From positions 71,390,571 through 71,454,570 of the forward strand of contig CM042152.1 of NCBI GenBank assembly GCA_023376005.1: 64,000 bases of DNA, written 5' to 3'. The position numbers and the translations under genes are program-made. Shown piece by piece: positions 11,800 through 22,688 of the stretch. Source of the stretch: Doryteuthis pealeii. Lineage: Eukaryota; Mollusca; Cephalopoda; Myopsida; Loliginidae. Under the pieces are notes generated by a model, which searched no databases, was not told where the DNA came from, and saw only the letters and a list, made by a program, of their open reading frames with translations. Position 1 is the first letter of the stretch; the number at the start of each line of letters is the position of its first letter.

Positions 11800-12770
11800 T
11801 CATTTTTTCCAAAATTAAATATTTAACAAAAAATTCTGATGGTTAACCATCATCCAAATGTCACACATTATATATCAAAATTATTCTTCTTCTATTAAGG
11901 ATATAGTGCTCTTTTTTTCTTCTTTTTGCTCATCTATAACTTTTTGAAGGAACCTGCATCAACTTTCATTGGTAGTGGTTTCGTTTCCAAGTCGAAAGAA
12001 GAAAAAAACAACTTCCTCAATGTACTTTACACTTTCTTCTAATTAAGTGTACAATTTCAAGAATATTGATAAAGATTTTCGTCTTTGATTTTGCAAAACA
12101 GACAAATGAGTAAAAATTAGCTTTGGAGAAAAATTTGTATTTCGTGTTTTTGTCTGTTTGAAGCAAAATACCGTTTTAAATTGCTGTAAAAATGATTCAA
12201 TGGATAAAATCACATGGAAATTACATATTTAGAAAGATTATTTTCTTTTCTTTCCAACCATATAAATATTTTTAAGATATGAATCAGAAATACTCAAGAA
12301 ATTGCAAATTAAACTGATTATGGTGCAAATTTGTTGATGTCAGCGAAAGTGCTGGTGTAGGGAATTACTTCCTGTTTGCCGGAAGAGTTATCTCCTCGCT
12401 GCGTTGCTGTTTGTTCCCACTAGGGGGACCTCTGGTAGTTAAGCGCATTCATTCAAAACGCTGTTTGCTTTTTTAGCTACATCTCCGGAACGAGCACATG
12501 GGTTAGCCTACTGTCTACCCCTTTCTCGGCGGGGATTTAGCCCCCCACTTCTTAGTAAGTGATCTCTATGTACAGACGCTCTAGTCCTTTGATGTATATA
12601 TGTTTATGTACACTATCTTGTATTTTATGTATCATTTCCATGTGCTGTTATCTATATAAAATGTTTTGTCTCACAAACGTGTCGGAGTTTGTTATGTTTC
12701 AACAAGTTATGACTTTGTTATAACTTTGAATCTTACACTGGTAATGTTAATTATAAGTGCCAGATGAAAT
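11800..12770 (+). repeat. AT-rich repeat family unit hosting the solo LTR
   Basis: CAAGAATATTGATAAAGATT, TGGATAAAATCACATGGAAA, TTAGAAAGATTATTTTCTTT and CAACCATATAAATATTTTTA define a family that recurs at 38940-39740, 42080-42770 (inverted) and 45330-46800. The LTR at 12356-12737 interrupts it. Confidence 0.65.
12356..12737 (+). mobile_element. Solo LTR of a retrotransposon
   Basis: A 382 bp element beginning TGTAGGG and ending CTTACA is flanked by CTGG on each side (12352-12355 and 12738-12741). It contains a TATATAAAA box at about 12653-12661 and a GC-richer 5' half, and it has no ORF. The host is a repeat whose related copy near 46740-46790 runs through the site uninterrupted (cagc...gcttgtaatgctaattata), which gives the empty site. 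Orientation is inferred from the TATA box. Confidence 0.75.
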
Positions 12771-12959
12771 CACTCTCATGCTAAAAGTTCAACAGAATTT
12801 TAATGACATTAATATGCATAAACAATGATACAAATACTGAATGAACTTTTGGTACATGGACTGCTGAGACCATGGATAAATTATTCTTGTTGAAAGAGTC
12901 CTTTTTTTTTTCTTTTACAAATATCATGTTACTGATATTTTTTTCTTTCTTTCTTCTAG

Positions 12960-13303
12960 GCCAAGTGGAGGTTGGAGATGATGTAACTCCATCGGAAGAT
13001 AATGAATCGTTAACAGGTACAATAACTAACTCCAAAGAGGATCATTCAATTAATCCATCTGATCTGAAGAGCAAGAAAGAAAAACGAGCCGAACGGGAAA
13101 GCAGAGTTTATACAGTGGCAACAGACAAACTTATAAAGAATTTAATGACTGAATACAAGAAACGTAAACAGCAACACTCAATGCCAAACTTTGTTAAAGC
13201 AGGTAAAGGTTTAAGTACCAAAACCAATGCTGCACAAGTCTTCAAACAGCGAGAACCTGTTGATTATGAAATTGAGAAACAACAAAAAGTATCAATTATG
13301 AAG
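12960..13303 (+). CDS. ARFGEF3: ARFGEF3-like, coding exon 4 of window
   Basis: Acceptor ttcttctag (ends 12959) follows a long pyrimidine tract, and donor GTGAGT starts at 13304. It is read with a phase-1 G from exon 3 and ends in phase 0. The product begins GQVEVGDDVTPSED (acidic, probably disordered), continues through a Lys/Arg-rich segment (KSKKEKRAERESR) into a helical stretch ending EIEKQQKVSIMK. Within BIG proteins this is the variable linker before the last helical pair. The frame is intact with no stops. Confidence 0.78.
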
Positions 13304-13357
13304 GTGAGTACTAAAGTCCTTTCCAGTTCAAGCTGTGCTCATAGTTTATCATATAAT

Positions 13358-13440
13358 AATAATGAAATTTATTGTGTACAGTGCTCAGGTGCACCACAAC
13401 TCATCAAAGTCTCATGTCTAGTACACAGAATAATGTATTA
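13358..13440 (-). mobile_element. LINE 3' end fragment
   Basis: Shares ATAATAATGAAATT, GTGTACAGTGCTCAGGTGCA and CAACTCATCAAAG with 6285-6330, the 3' end of the LINE fragment there. Confidence 0.5.
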
Positions 13441-13542
13441 GTGTCATACATTTTTAGAAAATACTCAACAGCCTACAGCTGTATGTGCACATGTTAACGA
13501 TACTTTTTCTTGTGGAGGACTGTGGATGTAATGAAAATAACA

Positions 13543-13816
13543 TATCTCGAAACTCAAAACATGCGCGGACGAGTCTGGCTTGCAGGGTCATCGCGGGAAA
13601 GAAATATGGCTGCTGTAAGCACTATATTTAACGATGGGCGATCTCAAACCAGCGAAAATGGGATTGCACGTATGCAAATTCACTCAAGATCGGGCGTGCA
13701 TATAAGCATACGGTGACGGCTAGAGGGAGCATCAAACGATTACGTACGATGACTACGAAAAAAGCTGGCAGTAGCATTTTGGCTCTTGCGACAGGTAGAC
13801 AAGGCATTTCGAGATA
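13543..13816. mobile_element. GC-rich insertion with short TIRs, probable MITE
   Basis: TATCTCGAAA at the left and TTTCGAGATA at the right form a 10 bp terminal inverted repeat. The interior is markedly GC-richer than the surrounding intron and contains a short uninterrupted ORF without recognisable domain. Target duplication is not clear. Confidence 0.45.
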
Positions 13817-15257
13817 GATTTTGATTGTTGGTGAGCAGAGTGCAGCATAGTTGGGAGAACATTATTACTAGAAGGACATAGTTTGTTATGAACTATATGT
13901 TTTCCATGTATTTCATGTTAATTTTCAAGGGCTCACTTGATTGTTTTTTTTTGTTTTTTGTTTTTTCTGCAATAGTATAATTTTCTTGTATCATTTCTTG
14001 AAAGGAAATACATTTCAGAATTTTCTCCAATCTTTTTTCTAAATAATCATATAAAGGTTTGTAATGATAAAATTGAGATTCATTTAGGTTTGGGGATGTT
14101 TTTTTAATCAGTTATTAGGGAAATGAAAAAAGAAAATTTAGATTGAGTTTTCTTTATCTGAGATAAAGAAAACTAACTCTGTGCTTAAAATTTAATAATG
14201 ATCTCTCTTAGTTTTCAGTATAACAGGTCAATTCTTAGGAGTTAGGTACCAAAATAAATTTTGCCCAGGAAACACCTGAAAGTTAGCTGCACATGTGTGC
14301 CAAATTTGGTGAAAATCAGTTGAGCTGTTTTTGTGTCTATAAAATCATACACACTTAAGAAGTTAATTTTTATTAGAAAATATATTTGATTTCATAAAAG
14401 ATCTTTGAAGTATTTCTTAACAGGATTGCTAAGAAAGGTAAACTGTAATTTTGCAATATAAATATATAATTAATTCTATTAATACTCTTGTAAATGACTT
14501 CCCTGTTGACAAGGCTTAGAATACACTAATTGCATCCTATATAGAAAGGTAAGAGCCCTGCAAGAAAAAGGCATGCTGAGTATGACAATAAACTGCAAAC
14601 GGTGGTGAGGCTCCAGTTCTGGAAATTTGGGGAGTGTTGAGTTACCCCCATCATTGATATTACACCCAGGTCCACTTTGACCTGGAGTGGTAGTATCTGT
14701 TTGAAAATGATTAGTATTAGATTGGAACACTTGAAAACATATAACAAGCTGCAGGGTGAGTTTTAAATCAATTAGACAGATTTGGGGTGGGGGCAACTTG
14801 TTTGGAAGACACTATGAGTGTTGAATAACTTCCAGAGCTTACAAAAGACAGAAATTAGGAAGCATGCTGCATATATTGCAGCAGTTTTAACTGAAACCAC
14901 ACTAAAACACAGCAATGATGGAGGGGTAATTACTGAAACAAAAGGGTAGAGACCTCTACTAACAATTTTCTAATTGGGCCATACATTTCCTAGTGCTTTT
15001 TAAACGTTATTGTATTTTATTTTATTCTATTTATATATCATCATGAAATATTCTCAAGTATAAATTTAATGTATTTGTTTTCTATACTACTGAAAATTAT
15101 ATTATTAATATCTGTGAACATCCATTTTGAATGTTATAATGAAAGACACTTTTTTAAAAATTATACAAAAAAAAAAATCTCCATTGATAAGTTTTCAATT
15201 CAATTACAATTTTCTTGTAATTTTTTAAATTTTATTTTATATTTTTTTTATTTTTAG

Positions 15258-15473
15258 GACAGTGAAGCACATTTAAAATCCTGGACAGAATTACTAGGTG
15301 CCATTCTTCGACTATTTCAAGAACTTCCCGATTCAAAATTCCATGCATTGCTACCGACTGTATTTAATTGCATCAACCAATTAGTGTGTCATTCACATGA
15401 ACAAAGACTGAATGATGCCTTAGCGCAATGGCTGCACAGAGTTGGACATATGGTTGGCATCAACCCTTTGTAA
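15258..15473 (+). CDS. ARFGEF3: ARFGEF3-like, terminal coding exon with stop
   Basis: The acceptor tttttag ends at 15257. Seventy-one codons follow in phase 0 and end with TAA at 15471-15473. The product (DSEAHLKSWTELLGAIL..., ending HRVGHMVGINPL) is an amphipathic helical repeat. It corresponds to the extreme C terminus of BIG proteins, where BIG1/2 have the helices ending in ...RRFFLRIG. Together the five exons give about 488 residues plus stop. No donor follows the stop, so the 3' UTR starts at 15474. Confidence 0.82.
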   Translation, partial: DSEAHLKSWTELLGAILRLFQELPDSKFHALLPTVFNCINQLVCHSHEQRLNDALAQWLHRVGHMVGINPL

Positions 15474-15636
15474 TCTGATACTTATGATTAATCTTTCAGG
15501 TTCTGGAAAATGGCTGCTATAATTAATTCATTGCACTTCTACTTGAGATGTCTTTCTTTCAAAGTCTTACAAAGAGTTTTATTTACTTGTATCAAAAAAT
15601 ATATGCATTTACAAACTATACAAGTACATGGACCCC

Positions 15637-15691
<55 letters not shown>

Positions 15692-15781
15692 TAATGGATT
15701 GGGTAAATCCAACAAAATGTGATTTTTCAATCACATATATACACACACTCTCAAACATGTGTTTTTTCCAAACTGTATTTC

Positions 15782-15846
<65 letters not shown>

Positions 15847-16075
15847 CAATCAGATTTTGTTGAATACAACAGAATCCAAATTATTTTGTAGATTTTTTTC
15901 TTTTTCTTTTCAATCTTTAAAAAAAAAAATAATAAAAAACTGAAAGACTTATTATTATTCTGAGTACTTTCAGTTTTCCTTTGAGCCATTATCAAAGGTG
16001 TTTAGACAGTTCATCATTTGTCTAAATCTGATAATTATTAAGAAGATTGAAAAGAAAAAAAACAAACCAAGAAAA
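15474..16075 (+). other. 3' UTR start of the ARFGEF3-like gene, with microsatellites
   Basis: Non-coding sequence after the stop. It contains a (TA)n tract at about 15639-15688 and a (CA)n-(TA)n compound tract at about 15785-15843. AATAAA-type signals are common further down (for example 17622-17627), so the true cleavage site cannot be fixed from sequence. Confidence 0.5.
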
Positions 16076-16309
16076 CTACAAATCAATTTGAATTCTGTTA
16101 AAACAGATTGTCATTGGCATTGCAGTCGGAAGACTATATAGTTCTTGTGCCTCTGAAGTTACAGCACCTCCTGTGAAGTCCAATGTTTGAAAAACATTAT
16201 TGACCACAGATGTCACAGGTGAAGGCTGTCCCTGAAGATGTTGATATGCTGGTGCTTTGTTGACGCCACTTTCTTCTGGACCGCTTGGCTTCATGGTGTT
16301 GTGCCAATT
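16076..16309 (-). CDS. Orphan terminal-exon candidate, opposite strand
   Basis: On the - strand an acceptor-like ttgaatattacag is followed by 77 codons and a stop: NWHNTMKPSGPEESGVNKAP, ...QGQPSPVTSVVNNVFQTLDF, ...ending CFNRIQIDL. The residue mix (Pro, Gly, Val, Ser) is unlike the shadows nearby. There is no recognised domain, a weak pyrimidine tract, no clear poly(A) signal and no upstream exon. It may be the end of a gene running toward ARFGEF3-like, or chance. Confidence 0.3.
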   Translation of the reverse strand, partial: NWHNTMKPSGPEESGVNKAPAYQHLQGQPSPVTSVVNNVFQTLDFTGGAVTSEAQELYSLPTAMPMTICFNRIQIDL

Positions 16310-16382
16310 CTGTAATATTCAACAAAATTTGTTTCAATTAAAAGATGCTGCCCAATTACACGATTTTTTTCTCTTTTTTTTT

Positions 16383-16419
<37 letters not shown>

Positions 16420-18162
16420 GTCATAATAATGGAGCTGTTTTTTTTTTTCATTTAAACTACTACTAGACAGTTTCCCCAAATTCCTATTGTTCACCAATCA
16501 GCAACTTTTTTACAATTGAAACTCTGGATCACAAACTGACTGACTGTGTTTCTGTCCAATGACTATGGCAAACTATTACAACTCGCAAACTGCATACTCC
16601 TCTTTACACAAAATTTATTATTTTAATATTTTACTCTGTTGAAATATGAATACGAATGAAAAAAAAAAAAAAAGGGATGTCTATTAAAGAACAAATTTTT
16701 TTGAGTATAATATTTAATTCCTTTATTTTTCACCATTTCATCTAAAAGAAATTGGATATTTATCATTCTTAAAATGCTGTTATCTTTTTAAGGAAGTCTA
16801 TCATCCAGATAAATTTTTCATAATTTCTAGTATTTCAGGAATTCTAGAATTAATGCAATTCTGAAAGAAAAACGTTAGTTTTTTGGACATGTCCTTTGAA
16901 TATTGCCTCTCCTTAAATAGTTTGCTGAAACTTTAGGCTCTTTAAATTTATTTCCTCTTTTGGACTTGTTCGTACTAAACAATTAGATTTATTTTCTTCT
17001 TTGTTGTTTCACAGTTTTTGATGTATGATACTTTTGTTGTCTTTTTGGTATATGTTTGTTTTTGTTTTATTGTTTCTTTTTCTTAAATTGTCTTTTTGGT
17101 GCAATTTGTTTCTCTTTTTGGATATTTATCCTTTAATTTTTGCAGTTTATAACTTGGTCAATGTCATTTGGGCTTGATAATAACATTGTGATAAACAACT
17201 GCTTTGTTGTTATTTTTAAACAATTGATGTAAATGATTATTGTGAATTATTTCTTAACTTGATTTTTAAAAATTTTATTAGAGTATTTACAAAATTGGTT
17301 GACATAGACTCAAATCTCTGGTTTGAATCAAAATGGCTAATTTAGATGAAATTTTATTATCATATATTTAATGTGCGAATATACTAACCAAGGCTGTCAC
17401 AAAACTATCTGCTCTCTGTTAATATTTATAAACTTTTTGCCTGTGTTGTATTTATTTTGTGATATGCTAATTTGTCGACTTTTATGCCTTAGATTAACAA
17501 TTATATTTCAGGAATTTTGCGTATTTTGTTAAAACCTTTAAAATTATATATCAGGTTGTATTCAATAGAAATTAAAATTACTAATTGAAGAATCGGATGG
17601 TAACTTTTGCTGGACTCCTGAAATAAAGATTAATTTTGCTTCTATGAAAAGACCCTTATTTTTTTTCCTAATGATATATACTATTTCAAGCCAGTGTATG
17701 ATAGATGTGGTAATTTAATTTTATCATATAAAGAAATCACTTTTATTATACAGTGCTAATGTAGTAAAATATATATAATGAATGTATTTGATATTATGTG
17801 AAATATATCTATCATTACAAAAACTTCTGAATAGATGGCACGAAATAAACTGCTTTTGGTCATATTAATTCTGGTTGAATTGAAAATGTACCAAATATTA
17901 TGCATTATATTTATAGCTTTTATTAAATTCTATGATCGAAATGAAGAGTTCACATAACTCACTGCTGAGTTGAACAGTTGTTTTTGACAAACTTTTTTTC
18001 TTTTGTTTCAACCTTATTTTCATCTTCTCTTCCTCATTCAAATGTATTCTATTACAAATGTTAATGCAACTGAACATGGAAATTCCATCATTTTATTTAT
18101 TTTTTGACAGTCTCTCTTCTGTAGTAATGCTGAGACAAACATTTTGTTTCATACAATTTACA

Positions 18163-18440
18163 GTCAAGTCACACTGGAAGCACTAGTTCCCACCAAATCA
18201 CAAAAGTTAAGCAGCAATGAACCTGCTCAGTACTTAGATGAGTGACCACTTAAGAACAGCAGGTTTTGTAAGCAACCCAAGGCCTCTGTCCCAGACTAAG
18301 CAAAAGCTTAGTAAATAAGATTACCAAAGTTAAGCAGCAATGAGCTTGTTCAGTACTTAGATGAGTGACCACTTAGAAACAGCAGGTACTGTAAACAACC
18401 CAATGCCTCTCTGCCAGACTAAGCAAAAGCTTAGTAGATA
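18163..18440 (+). mobile_element. 5S rRNA-derived tandem element
   Basis: The first unit covers the 5S gene from its start (GTCAAGTCACACTGGAAGCA) through box A (AAGTTAAGCAGC) and box C (TACTTAGATGAGTGACC) to the 3' end. A second, 5'-truncated unit starts at about 18320 and repeats the boxes and the downstream CAGACTAAGCAAAAGCTTAG. Substitutions in the stems make a functional 5S RNA unlikely. It could be a 5S pseudogene pair or a SINE3-type element. Confidence 0.8.
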
Positions 18441-18815
18441 AGAACATTTAGTTTCATATTTTACATTCTTCTGTTATTTATTAATAGATACTTTTTGTAA
18501 ATGTTTTTTTAAATTATGTTTCAAACAACTTTAAAAAAATATTTTCTTCATATTAATCAAGATTCCTTGGCATCAGATTTTCCAGTTTTCACATGGAAAG
18601 TCTTTTTTTGTTTATTAAACCTTGTGTGATATTTTACTTTCTTTGTTTTCTTTTACTGTTGTAGAATTGTTGTTTGATAATGAATGATGTGGACCATTAA
18701 AAATGTTATTGAATTTTAAATGTTTCTTAGTATAGATTTATTCATGCGCTTTCATCCTGACAAAAGTGGATTAATTGAAAGAAAATCAAAGATGGAAATT
18801 TATCAAATTGCAAGA

Positions 18816-18847
<32 letters not shown>

Positions 18848-20199
18848 TTGTGATTTTGGAGATCAAAATATTCAGATGTTGATGCAAATATGGATTTGAA
18901 TATTTTCTCTTTCCAACTGCTAAAAAAAATTAATTTAAAAAAAATAAACTTTTCTTTTTTTTTCTACTTAAGCTGCTGTTGAGCAGTGAAAATTTCTCTT
19001 ATTTGGAACAAATGTTAATTGCTTGTGATAAGGACAAAATGCTGATAGAATTTGCTCGTAGCTCAGCCAGCCATGGCTACAGTGTTTTGTTTTTTTGTTG
19101 TGGTTTTTTTTAAATCTGTCCAGATAAATGAAATTTACGGTTGGCCAATTTTCAAATAATTATTTAAGAATTATTTGAAAGGAATAAAAAAGTCCCATTT
19201 TTCTTACTTCATATACAATCTTTTTTTTTAATTATCTGCAAAAAAAAACAAAACTATTTTTTCACCAAGTAATTTTATGCAGGTCTTTCTTCAGTAATTT
19301 ACTCATATACTGGTTACCTTTTACTAACTTTAAAAATTAAATAAAAATTTTTTAAATTTATCAAATTTTTTTTCCTTAAATTTTCTGTCTTCAGCAATCT
19401 GTAATGTTTTCATTTTGTTTCAACATGTTGACTACTTTTATTTTGATATTAAATATTTGCATCTTTTTATTTTTCTGTTTGTCTTTATCTGCTTTATCAA
19501 ATTTGCTTCATATGTAACATTAATCATATTTTAATTTGTAGTATATCCAATAACATTTAGATGACACAATAATATTACTATTTAAAATGTCTCAATGGTT
19601 GATACATTGTATTTAATGAATTACAAAAGATGAACATGAAATTATCAGGGGTTTAATTAAAATATTTGTGATGAGTATGTTTTTTTTTCTCTAACAATAT
19701 CCGATGATTACATATATGTTCATTAAATATTTTTAGAATTCAATTCTGTAATCAAATGAAATATTTAATAAAAGGACACGTAATGATATTTCTAATCCTG
19801 ATGCTACCATCTGGTTTGAGGTAGTTGCCAAACCACCGCCTTTTCTGTCCAGTGGTTCTCAATATTCAAATTAAGAATAACATGTAAATATTTTTCTCTT
19901 ATATTCTTGGTATGTTAATCATTATGTAACAGAGATTTTGTTCCTGGATATTATGTGTTATTTCTTAATTGCTTATGTTATAAAAGTATAGAAAATGGCT
20001 ATTATTCCCTTCAAACTTTGCTTTTCTGCTCTGGATAATGAAATTTAGAAATTAACCTATTTTCTATGTAAACGCAGGCAAATTTGCACATTTTTATTTA
20101 CATAAGGTCTGAATAAGAATTTACATATATTTATACTAAAGCTATACAAAAATGAACAAAACTGTTTAAAAGAGAGTAGTTTTTCAAGATTTGAGATGT

Positions 20200-20600
20200 A
20201 ATATAAATCACTTTCATATATCAGCACCTAGATATAGTCTCTCATTATGTTTTTTGTTATATGCTCATTAGTAGCAGCATTCAGAGTCCAATATATCTTG
20301 GTGGAAGTGTTTGTTTGGCTCTTGAATATGTTCTTATGTTCTCTTTAAATTTATGAAGATGAGTGTCAAGGATATGGACTTTCAGGCACATTTTGCAGCC
20401 CATTTTGCCATAATTCTTCACCTACACCTCAAACAGTTCCACATATTTTTGGCCATTTGATTGCCTTGAACTACTTCAACAAAACTGTCCCAAGCTTCTT
20501 TTTTCCTTCTTACTGAGCTTCTCAGGGAGGAATTCTGTACACTCCATAAATTTTTTTTTTTTTGTGGTCCAACGAAGACACCAGTTTTGACCTTTTACCT
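20200..20600 (-). pseudogene. Degraded copy of a recurrent uncharacterised repetitive protein
   Basis: Segments on the - strand, in different frames, follow the order of a protein found in many copies in invertebrate genomes: VFVGPQ, then EKLSKKEKRSLGQF, then NYGKMGCKMCLKVHILDTHL, then HKFKENI, then KHFHQDILDSE. At least three frame changes and several stops occur. The family is probably transposon-derived, but its function is unknown to me. It is clearly dead. Confidence 0.6.
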
Positions 20601-21754
20601 TTTAAATGGATCAATTTGAAAATTTCATTAGCCAATTAAAAAAAACAAAAAGTTTAAAGAGAAAAATAGATATTTTTCATTTACTTTTGGCATAAGCAAT
20701 TGGGAAATAACACTCTCTGGCCAGGAACAAGAAAAAGCTAAAATTTTGTTACATATTGTTATTCTAACCATAACTGTTTGATATAATTAACTCTCATCAG
20801 TTTTAAACCTATTGACTATTTATTAAAGTCTGATTGCTTGAGTGACAAATCAATTTCTGAAGAAAAAAAAACATATTCAGCAACAAGATGTGGAAGTAAA
20901 AAAAAAAACAAAACAAAAAAAAACAAAGCAGTGTGGGGATTGGGGGGTGGGGCACAAATATATAATTTTTAATCTGCTGCTGGCCTCCTTATTACTCAAA
21001 GCAGTATTACACTTACGACGGAATTGATAAAATCACAAAAACAGGATCTAGTTTATGGACATTTTTCAACTCACTCTAACATTGTTGTTTTACTATTGGT
21101 TCATTCAAAGATACCATTTGATAAAGTCATTGTTATTTTTCATTTTCAGCATTCTCAATCGTTTCTTCCCCTATTTTGATGTCCTTTTACACTCATTTAT
21201 TTATTTATTAACCTTTGTATTTTACTTTTATTCATGTCATTGTTATTAAACTGATCCTGGTGACAGATCATTTGTCCTTCTAAATGTCCCCTATTTCTAC
21301 AGCTTCCTCTTGCTGATTATATTATAAATCATGAATAAAATTTTATTCAAATCAATTTTAATCTTGTTTTCATTTTTTACAAAACCCCACAGAATGATCA
21401 GAGTCCAATACAATGTCTGGCACATATAAGAAGCAATGGTTGATAAAATAAAATGTTATATTTCATAGTCCAAGTTAAATGTGTGTTAAGGGTAACATAA
21501 AGTCAAACTTTTTTTAACCCTTATTTTTCCAATGCAGGTTCCATTGGGGAATGAGAAAGGTCTTGGTAAACTGGCCAAAGCCAGATCCATTTCTATTTAC
21601 ACCCTGAAGAAAGGCATGAAAATAAAAGTTCATATTAGAAATAAGAAAAAAATACATCAAGTCTTTGATATGGTTCATCAGATTAGGATATTGTTTGTCT
21701 GATTTTTTTAGATGAGGCTTGATAATTTATATTGTTTAAATTTTTGGGACAGTA

Positions 21755-22018
21755 GTCCTCATCTTTATTGTTATATACACAACATTTCGGTCAATGTGCC
21801 CTCTGGCCTCCATCAGGTATTTCTTGTCAAACTTGGGAACCTTTTTTTCTTTTTTTAACTCTGAAGCCTTCAAGTTGTAATCTGGAGCTTTCACGGAAAT
21901 TTAAACTGGACCCTCTATTTACAACATGAAGATTCCCGAATTTGACTAGAAACACTTGAAGAAAGCCAGAGGGCACATCAGCTGAAATGTTGTGTATATA
22001 TCAATAAAGATGAGGACA
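21755..22018. mobile_element. Foldback MITE-like element
   Basis: Outer arms of about 55 bp pair: CCTCATCTTTATTGTTATAT at the left against ATATATCAATAAAGATGAGG at the right, continuing through GTGCCCTCTGGC and GCCAGAGGGCAC. The core between is not paired. Intergenic. Confidence 0.8.
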
Positions 22019-22176
22019 ATAGTAAAAAAAAAAACTAAATAATACAAAATAAGAAACTGTTATATATATAAAAAAAAATTGCATGTCTGCTTGTTACCTA
22101 TGGACTCCTAGGTTAATCCTAAACTTGGCCTGTGAAATCCTTTCATCTCAAGGGGTAGTATTTGTTGGTAAGGGTT

Positions 22177-22217
22177 AGAGGATAAATGGCAGTGTCCTAC
22201 ACTGCCATTTATCCTCT
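22177..22217. repeat. Perfect short hairpin
   Basis: AGAGGATAAATGGCAGTGT pairs perfectly with ACACTGCCATTTATCCTCT around a three-base CCT loop. Intergenic and isolated from other features. Confidence 0.85.
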
Positions 22218-22364
22218 GACAGAGGGACGAGAACTTTTGGGAAGAAAATTAATAAGACGGCATTCATTTGTACAGAAAGCAAATAAAATGAATTTTTGTT
22301 TAACAAAATGCTCTTTTGTATATAATTTTTTTTATATTGATAAGATCTGATTTGTCTGCTCGTA

Positions 22365-22405
<41 letters not shown>

Positions 22406-22455
22406 GGTGTTGTTTAGGAGTCTCCGTATGCTTCTAGTAAGTATATATATTTGAG

Positions 22456-22487
<32 letters not shown>

Positions 22488-22499
22488 ATATACTCTTAG

Positions 22500-22625
22500 G
22501 AAAGGTATGCATCCAACTATTCTCCTTCCAGCTATGGGTAAATTGTAGAGCAGACTGGGCTCTTTAACCTTGACTAGGTAACCAGTCTAGGAGAAGGAAA
22601 ACTCTGAATTCAACATGTTTAATCT
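22500..22625 (+). mobile_element. tRNA-derived SINE body, 5'-truncated
   Basis: GGAAAGGTATGCATCCAACT, ATGGGTAAATTGTAGAGCAG and AACCAGTCTAGGAGAAGGAA follow the body of 24303-24590. A (TA)n block (about 22379-22490) precedes it. It ends about 65 bp before the acceptor of the orphan exon at 22689. Confidence 0.7.
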
Positions 22626-22688
22626 CTCTCAAAATATCATGTGAATGCCTATAACCAATAAAACAAATGTTTCATGCATTTCCCACAG

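Larger units (their letters stand above)
8860..12959 (+). other. ARFGEF3-like intron: nested mobile elements
   Basis: Two Helitron-like copies, a SINE, an AT-rich repeat copy and the solo LTR fill most of it. A block at about 10305-10430 (CAGAATTTTAATGACATTAA, TTTTGGTACATGGACTGC) is duplicated at 12757-12895 next to the exon 4 acceptor. Confidence 0.7.
13304..15257 (+). other. ARFGEF3-like intron
   Basis: Contains a LINE end fragment, the GC-rich probable MITE (13543-13816) and a partial interspersed repeat at about 14505-14735. 13820-14500 and 14740-15250 hold nothing recognisable. Confidence 0.6.
16310..22688. other. Intergenic interval, mostly without features
   Basis: Apart from the 5S-derived element, the dead repetitive protein, the 21.8 kb foldback and a SINE fragment, 16.5-18.1, 18.5-20.2 and 20.6-21.7 kb show only AT-rich text. 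A poly(T) run is at about 16386-16415 and (CA)n at 18819-18845. A frame at 21540-21701 after an acceptor-like ccaatgcag (GNEKGLGKLAKARSISIYTL) has no donor or known domain. Confidence 0.5.

Noticed and set aside
15639..15843. ORFs made of repeating I-Y or H-T residues
   Set aside because: Translations of (TA)n and (CA)n microsatellites; the same applies near 4720, 54490, 55040 and 58140.
18163..18283. Functional 5S rRNA gene
   Set aside because: Substitutions break stem pairing and a truncated tandem copy follows; it is derived sequence.
21540..21701. Exon-like frame after ccaatgcag
   Set aside because: It runs into Lys/Ile-rich low-complexity sequence and a stop, with no usable donor, no poly(A) signal in place and no known domain.
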